Shown here: piece by piece, positions 1-8,088 of the stretch
Layout: each line of letters begins with the position of its first letter
Position numbering within the stretch: position 1 is the first letter of the stretch
Assembly (NCBI RefSeq): GCF_029893355.1
Contig: NZ_JARZAI010000029.1
Span: 33,021 to 97,020, forward strand
Reading direction: 5' to 3'
DNA: 64,000 nucleotides
Origin: Kitasatospora sp. MAA4
Lineage (GTDB): Bacteria > Actinomycetota > Actinomycetes > Streptomycetales > Streptomycetaceae
Translations under genes and position numbers: made by a program
Notes under the pieces: model-generated
Seen by the model: the letters and a program-made list of their open reading frames with translations, nothing else
The model's database searches: none
Told to the model about the DNA's origin: nothing

Positions 1-1
1 C

Positions 2-202
2 CCCGCGCAGACCCAGTGGTACCGGGTCATCAAGGACGGCCTGGAGGGAACGGTCGTCCTGGGCTCCCCCAGCGGCGGCGGCCACACCATCGACCCCGGC
101 ACCCCGCTGCCCGTCGACGTCCAGCTCCTCTACCCGTCCCAGTCCGAAGCCGGCGACGGCCGACTCCGCGGCCTGTACGCCGTCGAGGTCGAAAGCCCCT
201 GA
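2..202 (+). CDS. C-terminal end of an unidentified protein (partial)
   Basis: The first 66 codons of the window read openly in frame 2 and stop at a TGA at 200-202. The translation runs from PAQTQWYRVIKDG to the C-terminus RGLYAVEVESP. It alternates polar and hydrophobic residues like a beta-rich domain, with a Gly/Ser-rich turn (GSPSGGGH) in the middle. No membrane segment or recognised motif is present. The N-terminus lies left of the window, so length, start and function cannot be judged. GC and codon use match a normal actinomycete gene. Confidence 0.55.
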   Translation, partial: PAQTQWYRVIKDGLEGTVVLGSPSGGGHTIDPGTPLPVDVQLLYPSQSEAGDGRLRGLYAVEVESP

Positions 203-331
203 CCCCGAAGAAGCGGCTATCTCTCGGAGCACACGGCCCGGACGTGGGTAATCGTTCGGGCCGCCCAACCCGTTTGAAGTGATGAAGAGTCGGAGCACCT
301 TGGACTCACGCTTACTGGGGATGGACGGCGT

Positions 332-493
332 TCACTGCGGCGCGCGCCTGGTCTTGGTCGACGAAAGTTCGTCCGCGAGCTGCTCCGCGCGCGAGGTGCC
401 CTTCCCCGCCAGGACGACGCTCTCGCCCCCGGCGACCAGACGTCGGGCGAGAGCACCCCCGATACTGCCGACGCCGACGATTGCGGTGGTCAT
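332..493 (-). pseudogene. Truncated NADP-binding (F420-dependent reductase-like) fragment
   Basis: An ATG at 493 with upstream GGAG opens a 53-residue frame beginning MTTAIVGVGSIGGALARRL. This is the classic first beta strand and glycine loop (GxGxxG) of a Rossmann fold, as in the NADP oxidoreductase/F420 reductase family, followed by the second strand (SVVLAGK). Homologues continue for about 150 more residues, but here the frame stops after SSTKTRRAPQ. Only the nucleotide-binding start remains, so it is almost certainly a non-functional remnant. A short separate peptide is less likely. Confidence 0.6.
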
Positions 494-713
494 CTCCGAG
501 CGTTCCTCTCCGTTGACGTTGCCCCGGGTCAGGCCGGTGGTGACGGGCTGCTTCCTGACGCTACGGCGCCGGGTGGGCCTGACTGGTGCGCCGCGCACTG
601 CGGGGGGACTGGTCCGCTGATTCGGACCAGTTGAGCCGGGCCACTGGTCACCGGTACTGACAACGGCCCTCGGGTCCAACGGTGTGGAGGACGGCAGCGA
701 CGGGGGCCGGCGG

Positions 714-1625
714 TCACGGGACCGCGAGCACAGCTTTGCTGCGCAGGGTCCCGGCCTGCAGCTGCGCGTGAACGTCTGCGGCGTCCGCGAGCGGTCTGAC
801 GGTTCGGTCGCGCAGTATCAGGTTGCCGTCGGCCAGTTGCTTCATTGCTTCGGTCAGCGCCGCCGGGATGTCAGCCGGGACCGGTCCGGAGAGAGCGGCG
901 CCGAGGTGCTCGGCACTTGGATTGGTGAGCGTGATGACGCGCTGGGGACCGCCGGCAAGTTCGACCGCTGTTTCCAGGTCGCTGGCGCGCGCTGCGTCCA
1001 TCACCGCGTCGACGCGTCCGACGGCCGAGCGCACGGCGTCGGCCAGGTGCTTGCCGTACTCGACGGGGATCGCACCGAGGTTCTCGGCGATGGCAAAGTC
1101 ATCGGGTCGGACCGCAGCGACGACTCGGACGCCGCGCGCGACGGCGAGCTGGGTGGCGATGGTGCCGACCGAACCTGTGCCGCCGAGCAGCAGCAGGGTC
1201 TCTCCCGGTGCTACGCGCAGCAGGTTGAGCACACGCACCGCGGCTTCACCAGAGGACGGCAATGCCGCCGCGGCGTCCCAGTCGACCGATGGCGGCTTGC
1301 GCACCCAGTAGTCGGCCAGCACGAGTTCGGCGTAGCCGCCGAGCCCAGGCAGGAAGACCGCGACCTCGTCACCGGTCGAGACATCGGTGACTGCGCTTCC
1401 GACGGCATCGACCACCCCTGCGGCCTCGAAGCCGAGCACCGCGCCCGCAGACGCGGGGTAGACATTGCGCAGGTGCCCGGATCTGATGGCCAGATCCGTG
1501 GGCCCGACACCGGCGAAGCGAACGGCCAGGCGGATTTGGGTCGGGCCCGGGTCGCCGATCTTGATGTCGCCGAGCTTGAGTACTTCGGGAGGTCCGAAAT
1601 CGGTGAGCAGGACTGCCTTTGACAT
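714..1625 (-). CDS. NADP-dependent zinc-free alcohol dehydrogenase/quinone oxidoreductase (MDR family)
   Basis: This 303-residue medium-chain dehydrogenase/reductase most likely transfers hydride from NADPH to a quinone, enone or aldehyde in the cytoplasm. The N-terminal GroES-like domain (about 1-125) has the usual GFEAAGVVDAVGSAV segment. The Rossmann domain has the nucleotide loop GGTGSVGTIATQLA near residue 150. The cysteine ligands of the catalytic and structural zincs are absent, which favours the quinone-oxidoreductase branch. ATG at 1625 follows an AGGAGG site. It lies 77 bp downstream of the SDR gene on the same strand, so the two probably form an operon under the divergent MarR regulator. 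The substrate is unknown. Confidence 0.85.
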   Translation of the reverse strand: MSKAVLLTDFGPPEVLKLGDIKIGDPGPTQIRLAVRFAGVGPTDLAIRSGHLRNVYPASAGAVLGFEAAGVVDAVGSAVTDVSTGDEVAVFLPGLGGYAELVLADYWVRKPPSVDWDAAAALPSSGEAAVRVLNLLRVAPGETLLLLGGTGSVGTIATQLAVARGVRVVAAVRPDDFAIAENLGAIPVEYGKHLADAVRSAVGRVDAVMDAARASDLETAVELAGGPQRVITLTNPSAEHLGAALSGPVPADIPAALTEAMKQLADGNLILRDRTVRPLADAADVHAQLQAGTLRSKAVLAVP

Positions 1626-1702
1626 GAGGTCCTCCTTCTGGAAGGTCGTGTCGGTACTGCGTAGGAGTAGTGCGGAGCGCGCGCTGGAGCCCGCGCCCGC
1701 GG

Positions 1703-2452
1703 CTACTGCTGTTCTTCGCCGCCGTCGGCGAAGAGTTCGCTGCCGGTGACGAAGCTGCTCTGGTCGGAGGCGAGAAACAGCACGGCGTTGGCGATCTCGT
1801 CGGGGCGGGCGGCTCGCCCCAACGGCACTCCGCTACCCAGTTGGGCGACGAGGCCGTCGGCCTGGGCTGCGTCGCCGGCCAGGCCGCGCAAGCCGGCGGT
1901 CTCGGTTGGGCCGGGCACGATCACGTTGACCCGTACGCTTCGACCGGCCAGCTCCACCGCCCACGTCCGTCCGAACGATCGGATGGCGGCCTTGGTCGCG
2001 GCGTAGACGCCGAAGGCGGGAGTGCCGCTGGTGGCGGCAGTCGAGCCGGCCAGGATGACCGAGGCGCCCCCGTTCAGCAGCGGTAGAGCCTTTTGCACGG
2101 TGAACACCGTGCCCCGGACATTGATGGCGAAGGTCTGGTCGAAGTGCGCGGCGTCCAGTTCTTCGAGCGTCGCGAACGACCCACCACCGGCGTTGGCGAA
2201 CAGGACGTCCAAGCCGCGACCGCGTTGAGCGATCTCCGCGTAGACCGCATCGAGATCGCCCAGGTCGGACACGTCGCCGCGGACGCCGACCGCGCCGTGG
2301 CCGATCGAAGTGAGCGCCTGATCGAGCTCGGCTTGGCGGCGGCCGGTGACGAACACGTGGGCGCCCTCCTCGGCGAAGCGCTGCGCCGTTGCGAGCCCGA
2401 TCCCGGATGTGCCGCCGGTCACGAGGGCCGTCTTGCCTTCAAGCTGGTTCAT
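1703..2452 (-). CDS. Short-chain dehydrogenase/reductase (SDR)
   Basis: This is a 249-residue classical SDR. The cofactor loop TGGTSGIGLA lies at about residues 13-22, the NAG motif is in LFANAGGG, and a catalytic Ser precedes the YAATK motif (Tyr-x-x-x-Lys) in the middle of the protein. The C-terminus ends in the usual SSFVTGSELFADGG. An Arg after the second strand (TGRRQ) suggests NADP preference. ATG at 2452 was chosen because GGAG lies 4-8 nt upstream and the SDR fold starts at once; the longer frame upstream has no homology-like sequence. It is the first gene of a probable two-gene operon with the MDR enzyme. Confidence 0.88.
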   Translation of the reverse strand: MNQLEGKTALVTGGTSGIGLATAQRFAEEGAHVFVTGRRQAELDQALTSIGHGAVGVRGDVSDLGDLDAVYAEIAQRGRGLDVLFANAGGGSFATLEELDAAHFDQTFAINVRGTVFTVQKALPLLNGGASVILAGSTAATSGTPAFGVYAATKAAIRSFGRTWAVELAGRSVRVNVIVPGPTETAGLRGLAGDAAQADGLVAQLGSGVPLGRAARPDEIANAVLFLASDQSSFVTGSELFADGGEEQQ

Positions 2453-2476
2453 CGCTCTCCTCCGCTGCGGATTACG

Positions 2477-2486
2477 TGACATGTCA
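2477..2486. promoter_or_regulatory. Palindrome between divergent SDR and MarR genes, candidate MarR operator
   Basis: TGACATGTCA is a perfect 10-bp palindrome in the 89-bp gap between the SDR start (2452) and the MarR start (2542). MarR proteins usually bind short palindromes in such divergent promoters and repress both genes. The assignment rests on position and symmetry only. Confidence 0.4.
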
Positions 2487-2541
2487 AGCATAAGCCTGGG
2501 GCGGATCACAATATTCCTGGCGCCACGCGGAGGGTGTGAGA

Positions 2542-3159
2542 ATGGGCAGACGAGCCGATGACGGCTGGACCGAGGAAGGCCTGCACGTGATGCCCCGCAA
2601 GCGGCCCGCACCCGAGCCCGCCACAGGATGGCTCGACGAGGAGCAACAACGGGCGTGGCTGGCCTACATCAAGGTCCAGCTGCGGCTGGTCTATGAGATG
2701 AACCGACAACTACAGGCCGACAGCCGCATGTCCCTCGCCGACTGGGACGTGCTCACGGCGCTCGGCGCAAGCGAATCTGCGAGCCTGACCGTCACTGCCC
2801 TCGCCGCCCAGATCGGCTGGGAGAGAAGCCGGCTGTCCCACCATGCGAAGCGGATGGCGGGCCGAGGGCTGGTCGAACTTGCGACTGCCAACTCCGACCG
2901 GCGAGCCACCGAGGTCCGCCTGACCGCCGAGGGCCGCGTCACCCTCGAACGGGCCGCCCCCGGTCATGTCGAGCTGATCAAGCGGCTGTTCTTCGGTGGA
3001 GTTCCCCGCGAGCTGCTGGACCCGCTGAGCACCGCACTGGAATCCGTGTACGCGAACCTCCTCGCACACGGATCGCTCCCCCCACCAGACAGCCTCTACG
3101 CAGACGGTGCCGCCGTCGATGCTGTGCGCGGCGCCGGTGATGGCGCGGGCGCCGACTAG
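2542..3159 (+). CDS. MarR-family transcriptional regulator
   Basis: This protein of about 205 residues has a winged helix-turn-helix covering roughly 45-145. It includes the recognition region LAAQIGWERSRLSHHAKRMA and the wing segment GLVELATANSDRRATEVRLT, whose DRR/Thr signature is typical of MarR. ATG at 2542 is preceded by GGAGGG at good spacing; GTG at 2536 or ATG at 2590 are alternatives. It is divergent from the SDR/MDR pair and probably represses that operon and itself in response to a small phenolic or electrophilic ligand. The last 40 residues are low-complexity Ala/Gly. Confidence 0.85.
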   Translation: MGRRADDGWTEEGLHVMPRKRPAPEPATGWLDEEQQRAWLAYIKVQLRLVYEMNRQLQADSRMSLADWDVLTALGASESASLTVTALAAQIGWERSRLSHHAKRMAGRGLVELATANSDRRATEVRLTAEGRVTLERAAPGHVELIKRLFFGGVPRELLDPLSTALESVYANLLAHGSLPPPDSLYADGAAVDAVRGAGDGAGAD

Positions 3160-3469
3160 GGCAGAGCAGTGACATGGCCTGAGCCGCTGCCAGGTCACCC
3201 GCTGGCGCGCGTGCTTGGCCCGCTCCCCGAGGAGCCCTTGACGGTCTGCTGCTGCGGATCGCCTACCGACTCGGCCACTGACTGCGCCGCGCTGCCCACC
3301 TCGCCCGACACTTTTCCGGCCGCATCCCCTACGTGACGTTCGCCAGCAACCTGCCCGTGTCCACCGAACGTTCCTGCCGGCTATGGCCCCTGCCATCAGC
3401 GGCTGGGTCGGTTCAGCCGCCTCAAGGTCGATCGTTTTGCCGGACTGGCCCTACCTTCCGAGGAGCGGC
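3160..3469. other. 310-bp gap without a recognised gene
   Basis: Between the MarR stop and the end of the convergent SCO2400-like gene the reading frames are short and unlike known proteins. I saw no convincing hairpin, promoter or element end. Confidence 0.4.
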
Positions 3470-4246
3470 TCAACTGTGCGTGCACCACAGCAGGATCTGG
3501 GTGCAGGTGGGTGAGGCGGCCGCGGTCGGGCTGGGCCGGGTGGAGGTCGGCTCTGCCGACGGAGTCGGCGCGGGACTGTGCGAGTCGGTGCGGCCGGGTG
3601 CGGGCGCATCGCTCGTCGGGTGGGTCGACGGGCTGGCCGACGCGGAGTGTTCCGCGGCGCGGCTTGCCGAGGCCGTGCGCGAACCGGGCGCAGGGTGCTT
3701 GGTAGGCGACGCGCTGGGTGGCGCGCCGGCGGGTGACGGACCGGCGGGTGACGCACCGGCTGTCTCGGCGCCGGCGCCGGCGCCGTCCGTCGGCGCGACC
3801 TGACTTGCGGAGGGCGAGGTGGCCGGCGCGACCACGCCGTTCGACCCGGACTGCAGCGCCACCGTGCTGACACCGGCCACCGCCAGGCAGACAGCGACGA
3901 CACCGAGTGCGGCCTGCCACACCTTCAGCGACCTCCGCTGGGGCTGGGCCGGGGCGTTGTCGACCTCCTCGCCAACCAGTGCCTCGGCATTCGCCACGAC
4001 GGGTATCGGCACGACGGGTATCGGCACGGTGGGCATCGGGGCGGTAGGCGTCGGGGCGTCGGGCGCAGGCGCCGCAGTTGTGGGGACTGGCGCATCGGGG
4101 ACGGGCGCGGTGGACTCCTGCGTGGCTGGCTCCGGTTGCTGGGCCTCGACTATGGCGGACTCGGCGTCGGCTATGGCGGACTCGGCCTCGGCGGAGCTGG
4201 GGCCGGGCGAACCCGCAGCGGCGGGTCTTGCGGGTGGGGTGTCCAT
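3470..4246 (-). CDS. SCO2400-like membrane protein, paralogue lacking the zinc ribbon
   Basis: This is a 258-residue paralogue of the gene just upstream. It has a Pro/Ala-rich cytoplasmic N-terminus starting MDTPPARPAAAG, one membrane span (VWQAALGVVAVCLAVAGVST, about residues 115-135), and a long Pro/Ser/Ala/Thr-rich outer stalk. It ends in TCTQILLWCTHS, matching the TCTQFLFWCN end of its neighbour. Unlike the neighbour it has no Cys-x2-Cys pairs at the start. ATG at 4246 follows GGAAAGA in a 20-bp sequence identical at both starts, so this is a tandem duplication that lost the metal site. The two terminal cysteines may form a disulfide outside the cell. Role unknown. Confidence 0.7.
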   Translation of the reverse strand: MDTPPARPAAAGSPGPSSAEAESAIADAESAIVEAQQPEPATQESTAPVPDAPVPTTAAPAPDAPTPTAPMPTVPIPVVPIPVVANAEALVGEEVDNAPAQPQRRSLKVWQAALGVVAVCLAVAGVSTVALQSGSNGVVAPATSPSASQVAPTDGAGAGAETAGASPAGPSPAGAPPSASPTKHPAPGSRTASASRAAEHSASASPSTHPTSDAPAPGRTDSHSPAPTPSAEPTSTRPSPTAAASPTCTQILLWCTHS

Positions 4247-4260
4247 GCGATCTTTCCGTA
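4241..4260 (-). repeat. Copy A of duplicated start region
   Basis: Twenty bases spanning the start codon and ribosome site are identical to 5121-5140, marking the boundary of a tandem gene duplication. Similarity continues weakly further upstream. Confidence 0.85.
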
Positions 4261-4415
4261 GCTGGCGCGCCACCACATCTGGCTGGTGGTTTGCTCCGAT
4301 GGCACACGGATCCGTGTGTTCAGGGAGCCTATTGACCAGGCTGTGGAGAAGGCAGACTCGATTGGTGAGACTGTTGAAAAGATCGCACGCAGCAGATGTG
4401 CTGACTGCTAGGGGC

Positions 4416-5126
4416 TCAGTTGCACCAGAAGAGGAACTGGGTACAGGTGGCCGTTGGTGACGGCGTCGGCTTCGGCTTCGGCGTTGGCGTCGGCTTCGAT
4501 GTCGGCTTCGACGTCGGCGAAGGTGGGGCCGGCGAGGGCGAAGCGGTACCCGGGTGGGTGCTGGTGCCGCCCAGCCCGGGTGTGGTGGCCGGCGGCTGGG
4601 CGGCGGCCGGGTTCGAAGCCCCGGAGCTTGCGGACGCGCTGGCGGAGCCGGACGCGGCGGGGGAGGAACTCGGGCGAGCCCTGCCGGTCCGCTGCGCTCC
4701 CGCTGTCGGCTGCCCGACCAGCTGCACGGAGCTGGCACTCGCGCTCGCACCGTCCGTCGCCCCGGGCAGCCCCGTGTCGGGAGCGGAGGCGGGAAGCGCG
4801 GGGCCGTCTGATTGGCCCGATGACATCGCCACCGTGCCTAGGCCGCCCCCGGCCACCAGGCCGACCACCGACAGAACCAGCATGCTGCGTCGGCGGCCCG
4901 ACTTGCGTCGCTTGTCGCGCCGCCGGTCGATCGCCCGACCCGGCGACACCGGGGCACTCGCGAGAGGCTGCTCGACCTGCCACGGCTCCTCGAGCGGCGG
5001 CCGGGCAGGCAGCCGGCCATGGGACCGAGTCGGCGGCATGGCTGCCATGGGTGGACCGCTGGCGCCGCATCCAGGGCAGGACAGCGCCCCGTTGAGGTGG
5101 CGTCGACAGTACTCGCAGTAGTCCAT
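4416..5126 (-). CDS. SCO2400-like zinc-ribbon membrane protein
   Basis: This 236-residue protein opens with MDYCEYCRRHLNGALSCPGC, two Cys-x2-Cys knuckles forming a small zinc ribbon. A basic stretch (RRRDKRRKSGRRRS) leads into one membrane helix (MLVLSVVGLVAGGGLGTVAM, about 105-125). A Ser/Pro/Ala stalk follows and the protein ends in TCTQFLFWCN. This architecture matches the Streptomyces proteins called the SCO2400 family, whose function is not established. Topology predicts an inside zinc ribbon and an outside stalk with a terminal Cys pair. It is 169 bp upstream of its paralogue on the same strand. ATG at 5126 was chosen from the zinc-ribbon start and the GGAAAGA site. Confidence 0.8.
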   Translation of the reverse strand: MDYCEYCRRHLNGALSCPGCGASGPPMAAMPPTRSHGRLPARPPLEEPWQVEQPLASAPVSPGRAIDRRRDKRRKSGRRRSMLVLSVVGLVAGGGLGTVAMSSGQSDGPALPASAPDTGLPGATDGASASASSVQLVGQPTAGAQRTGRARPSSSPAASGSASASASSGASNPAAAQPPATTPGLGGTSTHPGTASPSPAPPSPTSKPTSKPTPTPKPKPTPSPTATCTQFLFWCN

Positions 5127-5140
5127 GCGATCTTTCCGTA
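5121..5140 (-). repeat. Copy B of duplicated start region
   Basis: Identical over 20 bases to 4241-4260, covering the start and ribosome site of the zinc-ribbon paralogue. Confidence 0.85.
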
Positions 5141-5775
5141 GGTGCCGCGTCACCGGATCCAGTGTCATCGCGAGGGCGGCGGTAGATACCGTCGCGTGGA
5201 GGAGCGTAAGCAGCACCCTCGCCCGGGCAACAGGCGTGCCCTGTGATGCTTCTGGAGAGATCGCGTGGACCTGCAAAGTGGGAGGTGTTGCGCGGTCCGG
5301 ATCGCGGGGCTGAGCTCGCCCATGCGGATCAGGGCTTGGAGCGCGTCGCGGAAGAAGTGGAAGCCGTCGCCGCCGTTGGCGATCGGCAGCACGAGGTCGG
5401 CGGCGAGCGCGACGACGAACGGCAGGGCGGGGCGTCGTCCTGCTCGTCTTCGGCCGTCATCGTCCAGGAATCCCGGCGTCCTGTCGCGCGAAATTCGCCG
5501 CCGGCTCACGAGGCACAGCTCCGTGGGTCAGGCCCATCGGCCCCCGGAGAGCTGCTGGACCTTCTCGTCGAGCGCGTTCGTCACCGTTCTGTTGATCATT
5601 CATCAGATTGTGCCAACTCCCGATTGGCACACGGTCGGGCCGAATTACTGCCCATATGCTCATTGGCGTTGCTCGGCAGAGGGTGGCACTCGTCGCGTGT
5701 CGCACACGCGCCCCGCTCGTCCCAGCAGTAGTGCGCTGCTCGGGACGCGTGCGGGATATTCAACTGGGAGTGGAC
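5127..5775. other. 649-bp gap with a possible decayed minus-strand gene
   Basis: On the minus strand, a start near 5604 gives MINRTVTNALDEKVQQLSGG and soon stops. A different frame from about 5450 to 5290 then reads ALPFVVALAADLVLPIANGG followed by DGFHFFRDALQALIRMGELS, which looks protein-like. Together these suggest a frameshifted remnant, but I do not recognise the family. The right end holds the promoter and GGGAG site of the secreted gene at 5776. Confidence 0.3.
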
Positions 5776-6291
5776 ATGGCCTCTTTGGGTCGTAAGACCG
5801 TCACGGTGATGGCAGCGGCTCTGGTGTCGCTGAGCGTGGGGGGCGGCGCCGTTGCGTCGGCGGCGACCCCGCCGGCCTCGCGGTGCAGCAACGCGGACTG
5901 CACCAGCCTCCAGCCGGTCACCATCGTCGCCAGCCAGGGCTCGCTGAACGTCACGCAGATGCAACTGGAAAACATCAGCACGACCGTCGTCGACGCCCTC
6001 TCCGGAGAGCCCGTTTGCGGTGTTCAGGTCCAGTTCTACACCACCGGTGGCCGACTGCTGGGGGCGGCCTACACGAACCACAGTGGCGTCGCCGCGATCT
6101 CTGCGCCGGAGAACCTCGGCCCTGGCACAGCCCAGGAGTTGCTGGCCGGCTACGACGCTGTGCTGCTCGGTGACGGCGTCCACGCGCCGGCCAGTGCGCA
6201 TGGGGCGATCACCGTCGGGGACGATGGCAGCCTTCTCTTCAGCGACCGTCGGCTCAAGCAGGACGTCGTCCCGGTCGACTGGAGCCGTTAG
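5776..6291 (+). CDS. Secreted protein with Ig-like fold and start of an S74-type tail
   Basis: This 171-residue protein starts with an export signal (residues 1-29, MASLGRKTVTVMAAALVSLS, cleavage after AVASAA). The body QPVTIVASQGSLNVTQMQLE contains FYTTGGRLLGAAYTNHSGVA, a pattern seen in carboxypeptidase-regulatory/Ig-like folds. The last residues, FSDRRLKQDVVPVDW, match the opening SDRRLK-D motif of the intramolecular chaperone (peptidase S74) domain of tail-fibre proteins. The frame then ends at TAG, and the rest of that domain lies in another frame just downstream. GGGAG precedes ATG 5776. The protein is probably a truncated version of a longer ancestor; its function is unknown. Confidence 0.65.
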   Translation: MASLGRKTVTVMAAALVSLSVGGGAVASAATPPASRCSNADCTSLQPVTIVASQGSLNVTQMQLENISTTVVDALSGEPVCGVQVQFYTTGGRLLGAAYTNHSGVAAISAPENLGPGTAQELLAGYDAVLLGDGVHAPASAHGAITVGDDGSLLFSDRRLKQDVVPVDWSR

Positions 6292-6293
6292 AG

Positions 6294-6520
6294 GTGCGCA
6301 TTTTCCGCCGCCGCTCCAGGGCGGCTGACCGCAGTGCCCCGGACCGTCGTTCGGTCGGCGCGCGGGTGAGTGGCGCTGTGGCCGCCCAGGACTGGCACGC
6401 CGCCTTCGGGTTCAACCGGGACGACACCACCATCCCCGTCGTCGACGGTCTCGGCGTCTCCCTGGTGTGTATCCAGGCCCTCAACCGCCGTATCGACGAG
6501 TTGACCGCAGCCGACTTCGT
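6294..6520 (+). pseudogene. Out-of-frame remainder of the S74-like domain
   Basis: Frame 3 just after the upstream stop contains AAQDWHAAFGFNRDDTTIPV and then VDGLGVSLVCIQALNRRIDE. This is the second half of an S74 chaperone domain (AQDFHAAFG then DTVDANGVALAAIQGL in relatives). The first half lies in frame 1 up to 6289, so a frameshift plus loss of the middle has split the domain. The frame runs into the convergent gene ending at 6520 without its own stop. GTG at 6294 could start a peptide but has no ribosome site. Confidence 0.5.
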
Positions 6521-7221
6521 CAGCGAGACGGGAGCATGGCCGGCCCGCCGGTGGGCAGCGGGTTCGGCAGCTCGGGCGCGCGCTGGCTGTAGTCCGGTAC
6601 GCAGGTCGGGACCGTCCAGTAGACCGCCATCCCGAAGGGGCCCGACCTGGAGTGCCCCGGGGGGACCTCCAGCACCAGCGTCGTCCCTGGCGGCATGGTC
6701 TGCGGTGTGAGCCGCACCGCGAAGCTGCCGTCCGAGGAGGTCACCAGACTCTTGCTCAGGATCTCCGGTGGCACCGCACCGCCGTCCGCCGTGCCGTGCT
6801 CGGCCAGATAGGTCAGCACCGGATCCGGCACCATCACCCCGTCGGCCCGCGGGCAGCTGCTGGGCGAACTCTCCTGCAGCACCACGAACCGAATCCCCCG
6901 GGAGGCCAGGTCCCTCTGCAGGCTGGGGATCCCGTCCCGGTTGAAGAGCTTGACCAGGATCTCGCCGTCGGCCCCCTTGCTGACCGCATAGGCCGCCGAT
7001 CCCGGCGACGTGTCGTGCCCCAGCACCGGATAGGCGACCAGACCCGCCGTCAGCACCGCCAGAGCGCCTGCGGCCAGCAGCACCCGGGGCCGCCGGGCCC
7101 GGGTCGCCCGGACGTCATTGGGCGCGGCGGCGGCTGTGGCGGCGGGTGTGAGCCGATCCGCCGCGAGAAGGGCGAGCTGCTCCCCGAGCCGCTCCTGGAA
7201 TGCGCTGGGCCTGTCGTTCAC
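6520..7221 (-). CDS. Membrane-anchored partner (probable anti-sigma factor) of the ECF sigma factor
   Basis: This is a 233-residue protein with a cytoplasmic N-terminal part (about 1-45), one membrane span (VLLAAGALAVLTAGLVAYPV, about 47-67) and an outer domain of about 165 residues. Two outer Cys lie in SSCPRADG and VPTCVPD. The start ATGA overlaps the stop of the sigma gene by 4 bp, so the two are translationally coupled, as is usual for sigma/anti-sigma pairs. No zinc-binding HxxxCxxC of ZAS anti-sigmas is present, so the inhibitory role is inferred from context. The outer domain may sense an envelope signal. Confidence 0.65.
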   Translation of the reverse strand: MNDRPSAFQERLGEQLALLAADRLTPAATAAAAPNDVRATRARRPRVLLAAGALAVLTAGLVAYPVLGHDTSPGSAAYAVSKGADGEILVKLFNRDGIPSLQRDLASRGIRFVVLQESSPSSCPRADGVMVPDPVLTYLAEHGTADGGAVPPEILSKSLVTSSDGSFAVRLTPQTMPPGTTLVLEVPPGHSRSGPFGMAVYWTVPTCVPDYSQRAPELPNPLPTGGPAMLPSR

Positions 7222-7820
7222 TGTGCAACCTCCAACTGCGGAACCGGGACAGGGGTGGGGCCGCTCTGAACAGCCCCCAGCAGCCGGCGCGCCCGGTGCA
7301 GCCGGACCCGGACGGTGGCGTGGGTGATGCCCAGCGCCTGGGCGGTCTCCGCCGTGCTCAGGCCGTCCAACGCCACCAGGTCGAGGACGGCGCGCAGCGG
7401 CTCGGAGAGCGCGGCGTGGCGGTCGGCGAGCGCGCGGACGGCCTGCTGGGCGTCGATCCGCTCCTCCAGGGCGGCGATGTCCTCGTCGTCCAGCAGCCGG
7501 CGCCCGCTGAGCCGCGCGACGGCGCCCTGTTCGCGGATCCGCCCTCGGGCGTGGCCGGCGATGACGTTGCGGGCGATCCCGTACAGCCAGGCGATCGGCG
7601 CGCCGCGGTCCGGTCGGTAGCCGTCGGCGGCCTCCAGAGCGGCGACGAAGATGTCTGCCGTCAGATCGGCGGCCAACTGCGGGTCGGCGACCCGGCGGGT
7701 GACGAAGCCGAGGATGGCGTCCACATGGTCCCGGTAGAACTCGCCGAACTTCTCCGGTCCGGCGATCCCGGCCGGGGGATGCCCGCGTTCACGTCGGTTG
7801 CTGCGCTCTCGTCCGAGCAC
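7218..7820 (-). CDS. ECF RNA polymerase sigma factor
   Basis: This 200-residue sigma-70 family factor directs RNA polymerase to stress or envelope promoters. Region 2 covers about 30-95, including the segment LAADLTADIFVAALEAADGY and PIAWLYGIARNVIAGHARGR. Region 4 covers about 140-190 with the HTH LSTAETAQALGITHATVRVR. GTG at 7820 was chosen because AGGAGG sits 5 nt upstream; an ATG at 7895 is possible but poorly placed. It is co-transcribed with the overlapping membrane partner, which probably holds it inactive. Confidence 0.88.
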   Translation of the reverse strand: MLGRERSNRRERGHPPAGIAGPEKFGEFYRDHVDAILGFVTRRVADPQLAADLTADIFVAALEAADGYRPDRGAPIAWLYGIARNVIAGHARGRIREQGAVARLSGRRLLDDEDIAALEERIDAQQAVRALADRHAALSEPLRAVLDLVALDGLSTAETAQALGITHATVRVRLHRARRLLGAVQSGPTPVPVPQLEVAQ

Positions 7821-8088
7821 GGCGGCCTCCTGTCCGAGGGACCCTGGGTGGGTCCCTTCACTCGTACTTGGTCGCCGGACGGAAAAGCGTTTCATCTGAT
7901 CGGTCGGCTTCCCGTCAGCCGACCAGGTCACCGGTCGCAACTCCGCTGTACTGCGCCCCTCCGGGCGGCTGCACCAGGCGGGTGGAGAGGCGAGCCCCCT
8001 CGGCGAGGCGACGCGCCTCTCTCCCGCGCCCGGTAGACGCTGGAGGAGGCAACCGGTTGCCATGCCGCTGAGTCGAGGAGGTTGGGCA

